Shown here: piece by piece, positions 18,441 to 21,047 of the stretch
How positions within the stretch are numbered: the stretch's first letter is position 1
How the letters are laid out: every line of letters begins with the position of its first letter
DNA from: Folioceros fuciformis
Lineage: Eukaryota > Anthocerotophyta > Anthocerotopsida > Anthocerotales
NCBI GenBank assembly: GCA_049999805.1
Contig: JBNGIO010005450.1
Coordinates: 1-21,047, forward strand
Length of the DNA: 21,047 nucleotides
Direction of reading: 5' to 3'
The notes under the pieces: model-generated
Told to the model about the DNA's origin: nothing
Databases searched by the model: none
What the model saw: only the letters and a program-made list of their open reading frames with translations
Made by a program: the position numbers and the translations under genes

Positions 18441-19065
18441 GGCAAGCAGATCTCAACACTCCTCCCTTCCCCGCCTGTTCAGCAGCAGCCGCAGCCCGCA
18501 CTGCAACATCTCGGGTGCAACAAACGCCCGGTCGTGACGAAGCTACGGAGCCCTATCCCAGAGCTCCATCACTCCCCGCTCAGCATGTTTCACGCCTCGC
18601 TCTCTCGCATGCCCGGGGTTTGCCAAGAGGCGACACGGCATTCCTAGGTGGGCATTCTCCACTCAGTGTAACGCGCAAGCCTAGCCTTGAGGGTCTTACC
18701 TCTTACACATTTTACCCTTTACCTTTCCACCGTATTTTATTACATAATTACTACTCCGAATGGGTAACAGGTCCGTACGGGCCCTTTTTTTCTTTACAAA
18801 TTTATAAATATTTTGCCTAATATATATCAGCACCATAATACATGTACATAAAATAAACTTGTATGTAAACTTACTGAGATTCTTTCCGATTTTCCAAAAT
18901 TCTCCGGTGAGTATGTTGTTTCCGTGGAATTCGAGACCAGCATATATACTCACATAAATTATTGGAGACATTGAGCATGAAAATAAATTAGTAGGTATAT
19001 GGAAATTAGGGTATGCCTTCCCGGAACGGGCTGAAAGCAAAGAGGTATGTTATAGCTAGCTAGCT
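18441..19065. other. YIP4 upstream region grading into AT-rich, probably transposon-derived DNA
   Basis: Up to about 18690 the sequence is of mixed composition and may be promoter. From about 18700 to 19040 it is AT-rich with no supported gene; on the minus strand it contains TGTTACCCATTCGGA at 18769-18755, echoed on the + strand at about 20625-20639. A TAGCTAGCTAGCT palindromic run lies at about 19054-19067, adjoining the stop of the next ORF. Confidence 0.5.
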
Positions 19066-19758
19066 CTACATTCCGCCCGTACCTGGAGGAGATTTGGGCT
19101 TCCCGTCATCAGGCGATGTGTCGGGGGTTGAATTTGAGCCTACCGACTCCTCGGGCTCCGTGTCTGACAGCGGATCAAGGGGCTCCTCCCAGCTCGAATC
19201 ATCGTCGTCCCTGATGGCGGCCAACGGTACGCCAACAATCTCTGGATCCCGGGCGATGGCTGCCCTGACGACCCTAGCCTTGTGCCTCGGCGGGCTGTGC
19301 TCCTCCGATTCGATGCTCCTCTCCAGGTCCGGATCATGATCTCTCGGCGTCCAATCCGTGGAATTCACATGCTCCAAGATCATCCTCTTGAGCCTGAGCC
19401 GCTTCCCGTGCTGCACATCCTTGAGAGCCTCCATCATCCTCTTTCCCACCTCCGTATGGAAGCTTTGCGATCGGGAAGACCTGCCTCCGTGAAGATGCTT
19501 GGCCACCTCCTTCCCGCTGAAACTCACCTTCCCAAACCAGAATTCCACTACCTCCTTCTCTACGTCTACATGCACGATGTCCTCTGGCTGGATGTCAGCC
19601 GTGGGAGGCACCGTGCGATCGGGCAACTGTGGCACGCCGCCCTTCCGCTCCAGCCTTTCAAGTTCATGCTTCGCTACAGCCAGGAGAGCCTCCATGCGGT
19701 AGTTCCCCCGGCCCTTAGGGTACATGGCTATCGTGGCTGGCACAAACACCAAGAGCAT
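19066..19758 (-). CDS. Hypothetical protein, 230 aa, unrecognised
   Basis: Single open frame from ATG 19758 to TAG at 19066-19068. The frame stays open upstream of 19758 without another ATG up to at least 19809, so it could be a 3' exon. The first 12 residues are hydrophobic (MLLVFVPATIAM), followed by a basic/acidic helical part (MEALLAVAKHELERLERKGG), then VHVDVEKEVVEFWFGKVSF, a Lys/Arg-rich helix (DVQHGKRLRLKRMILEHV) and a C-terminal third rich in Asp, Glu, Ser and Pro (DDDDSSWEEPLDPLSDTEPEE). Codons are GC-rich at third positions, consistent with real coding selection or a recent element gene. I recognise no domain. Its position between AT-rich blocks and a satellite suggests a transposon-encoded protein, but a lineage-specific host gene is equally possible. 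Confidence 0.4.
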   Translation of the reverse strand: MLLVFVPATIAMYPKGRGNYRMEALLAVAKHELERLERKGGVPQLPDRTVPPTADIQPEDIVHVDVEKEVVEFWFGKVSFSGKEVAKHLHGGRSSRSQSFHTEVGKRMMEALKDVQHGKRLRLKRMILEHVNSTDWTPRDHDPDLERSIESEEHSPPRHKARVVRAAIARDPEIVGVPLAAIRDDDDSSWEEPLDPLSDTEPEESVGSNSTPDTSPDDGKPKSPPGTGGM

Positions 19759-19990
19759 CCGCGGATGGATCCGAGCCAACCCCTGGTCCTGCGGCTTCAC
19801 TGCTCGCAATTATCGCACCACTGTTGCCAACCCCTCCTTCAACCTACAAACCTCCTAACGGCATTTCTCCCAGCTCGCTCCTCAGACTCGTCACTTCAAG
19901 GACGGCGAAAATAAGAAGGCTCTCGGTGCGCACTGCAAGCGGCATGCATGCAAACCTCCGTATTAATTCAAGTCGCGGCGCCGTCCTGTT

Positions 19991-20230
19991 TGTTTGCCGA
20001 GCTCAGAAATCATGTCCCGACTGCAGACCTTGTTTGCCGAGCTCAGGAGTCATGTCCCGACTGCAGAGCTTGTTTGCCAAGCTCAGAAATCATGTCCCGA
20101 CTGCAGAGCTTGTTTGCCGAGCTCAGAAATCATGCCCCGACTGCTGAGCTTGTTTACCAAGCTCAGAAAGCATGTCCCGACTGCAGACCTTGTTTGCCAA
20201 GCTCAGGAATCATGTCCCGACGGCAGAGGT
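19991..20230. repeat. Six-copy 40-bp tandem satellite
   Basis: Six uninterrupted units of exactly 40 bp at 19991, 20031, 20071, 20111, 20151 and 20191. Each has the form TGTTTGCC(G/A)AGCTCAG followed by (A/G)(A/G)(A/G)(T/G) and CATG(T/C)CCCGACTG. Copies differ by a few substitutions and no indels. Junctions contain GAGCTTG-TTTGC-CAAGCTC (20066-20084), a 7-bp perfect hairpin, and similarly at 20146-20164. No unique spacers occur, so it is not a CRISPR-type array. Confidence 0.97.
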
Positions 20231-20514
20231 ACATTCTTGTGTAGGTCTGCATGTAGACCGGGTCCACGCTCTTGGATCGTGTAACAAGTCCTAGGTGCAG
20301 GTACCATCGTCAGCGACGTCCTTCACAATAGGATGGCACGGGAGCCTTTTTGAAATCCCGACAAGCCGATGGTCCACTTCACAAATCGATTCGTGGTGCC
20401 CATCCGCTAGCCCGAAGCTGGAAGCTGGAAGCTGGAAGCTGGAGGGAGCGACGCCTGAACTGTCTCCTGTCCCTGGAGGAGACGATACCTCAAAGCCAAC
20501 CACGGTGACGTAGA
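20231..20514. other. Flank of the satellite, no gene seen
   Basis: Mixed-composition sequence with a small inverted repeat GGTCTGCATGTAGACC around 20243-20258 and the heptamer repeat at 20414-20441. The open frames here have no recognisable content. Confidence 0.4.
20414..20441. repeat. GAAGCTG heptamer x4
   Basis: Four perfect tandem copies of GAAGCTG followed by GAG. A short slippage-type microrepeat with no coding context. Confidence 0.95.
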
Positions 20515-21047
20515 ACATGCATATTCCATGTAACAATATAATACTATGAATTTAATAATTCTCTATAATTTATTTACTTTTACTACAAAAATATTATAAA
20601 CAAACTCCACCTCTAAACTAGAGGGTTACCCATTACGGACGAACTGAGTTAAATAATCTTAATTATAACATAGATTTTTGAAGCTGGAATGAGAATACTA
20701 CATTGCTTACGAATGTAAATATATAAGGCAGTAAAATTAACATGAAAGTTGGGTGGTTGCCATTTTATGGAACTAAAATAGCTTAGATATTGATATGCAT
20801 TTAGGATTAAGGAATCAATTTTGGATATTCATGTGTCATGCATTAATTTCAAATTTTTTAGTTTCAAAGTACTACACAAATTATGTCTAGGATTAAGATG
20901 TGAAGGTATGCAAATTTTATCTAAGATTAGAATATAAAAGATAAAATTTATTTCAATTGCACTATTCTTTGTTGTATTATTCTTAATACTTTCTTGCTAT
21001 CACAAAGCACAAAGATGGTGTTGTGATGGTGTTGTCACAACATAGGG
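20515..21047. other. AT-rich terminal block, no gene seen
   Basis: About 530 bp of strongly AT-rich DNA with many stops in all frames. It contains a small palindrome CTCTAAACTAGAG around 20611-20623 and, just after it, GGTTACCCATTACGGAC. This resembles sequence at 18755-18769 and is most likely part of an old mobile element or LTR. No terminal structure is complete inside the window. Confidence 0.5.

Noticed and set aside
19991-20230. CRISPR-like array
   Set aside because: Units are contiguous with no unique spacers, and the window is clearly from a plant nuclear genome.
19824-20284. Three overlapping forward ORFs encoding repeated CPDCR/LFAELRNH-type peptides
   Set aside because: They arise from the 40-bp satellite being stop-poor in every frame. 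No start context, domain or codon signal supports a protein.

Overview
The window is nuclear DNA from a land plant. It holds spliced genes with short introns (about 70-240 bp, nearly all GT-AG) and plant-type families: a class III peroxidase relic, DGS1/NCA2, an AIPP2-type PHD reader, an mTERF5-like plastid factor, a GDSL esterase and YIP4. Compact introns and divergent protein sequences suggest a seed-free lineage (bryophyte or lycophyte grade), but I cannot name the genus. Two 100-base runs of N (317-416 and 3080-3179) are assembly gaps.

Left edge (1-780): an AT-rich fragment that looks like the C-terminal end of a pogo/Tigger-type transposase, a gap, an AT-rich strip and a 17-bp inverted repeat. 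Then comes a decayed class III peroxidase (about 795-2135, +) with nonsense codons, frameshifts and eroded catalytic motifs.

Core (2689-18287): five apparently intact genes. DGS1/NCA2 (2689-6017, +, 14 exons, interrupted by the second gap) runs tail to tail into an AIPP2-like PHD/SPOC-like chromatin reader (6213-10868, -, 7 exons, 1,172 aa). After a 2.5 kb non-coding stretch with an orphan TATA-box promoter and simple repeats come the mTERF5/MDA1-like gene (13335-15110, +, 3 exons, 514 aa) and, 241 bp on, a GDSL esterase/lipase gene (15352-16917, +, 5 exons, 400 aa). The GDSL gene is convergent with an intronless YIP4-like gene (17487-18287, -, 266 aa). Exon phases join cleanly in all four multi-exon genes, apart from the part of DGS1/NCA2 lost in the gap.

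Right edge (18441-21047): AT-rich, probably transposon-derived DNA surrounds an unrecognised 230-aa ORF (19066-19758, -), an exact six-copy 40-bp satellite (19991-20230) and a 7-bp microrepeat.

The genes act in different compartments: mitochondrial envelope/lipid coordination, nuclear chromatin, plastid transcription, secreted hydrolase and trans-Golgi membrane. I see no evidence that they form one pathway or a new system. The most useful observations are the altered active-site blocks of the GDSL enzyme, the peroxidase relic, the 24-residue tandem repeat in the AIPP2-like protein, TGCCCT-type repeats in sense orientation upstream of three transcription units, and the 40-bp satellite.
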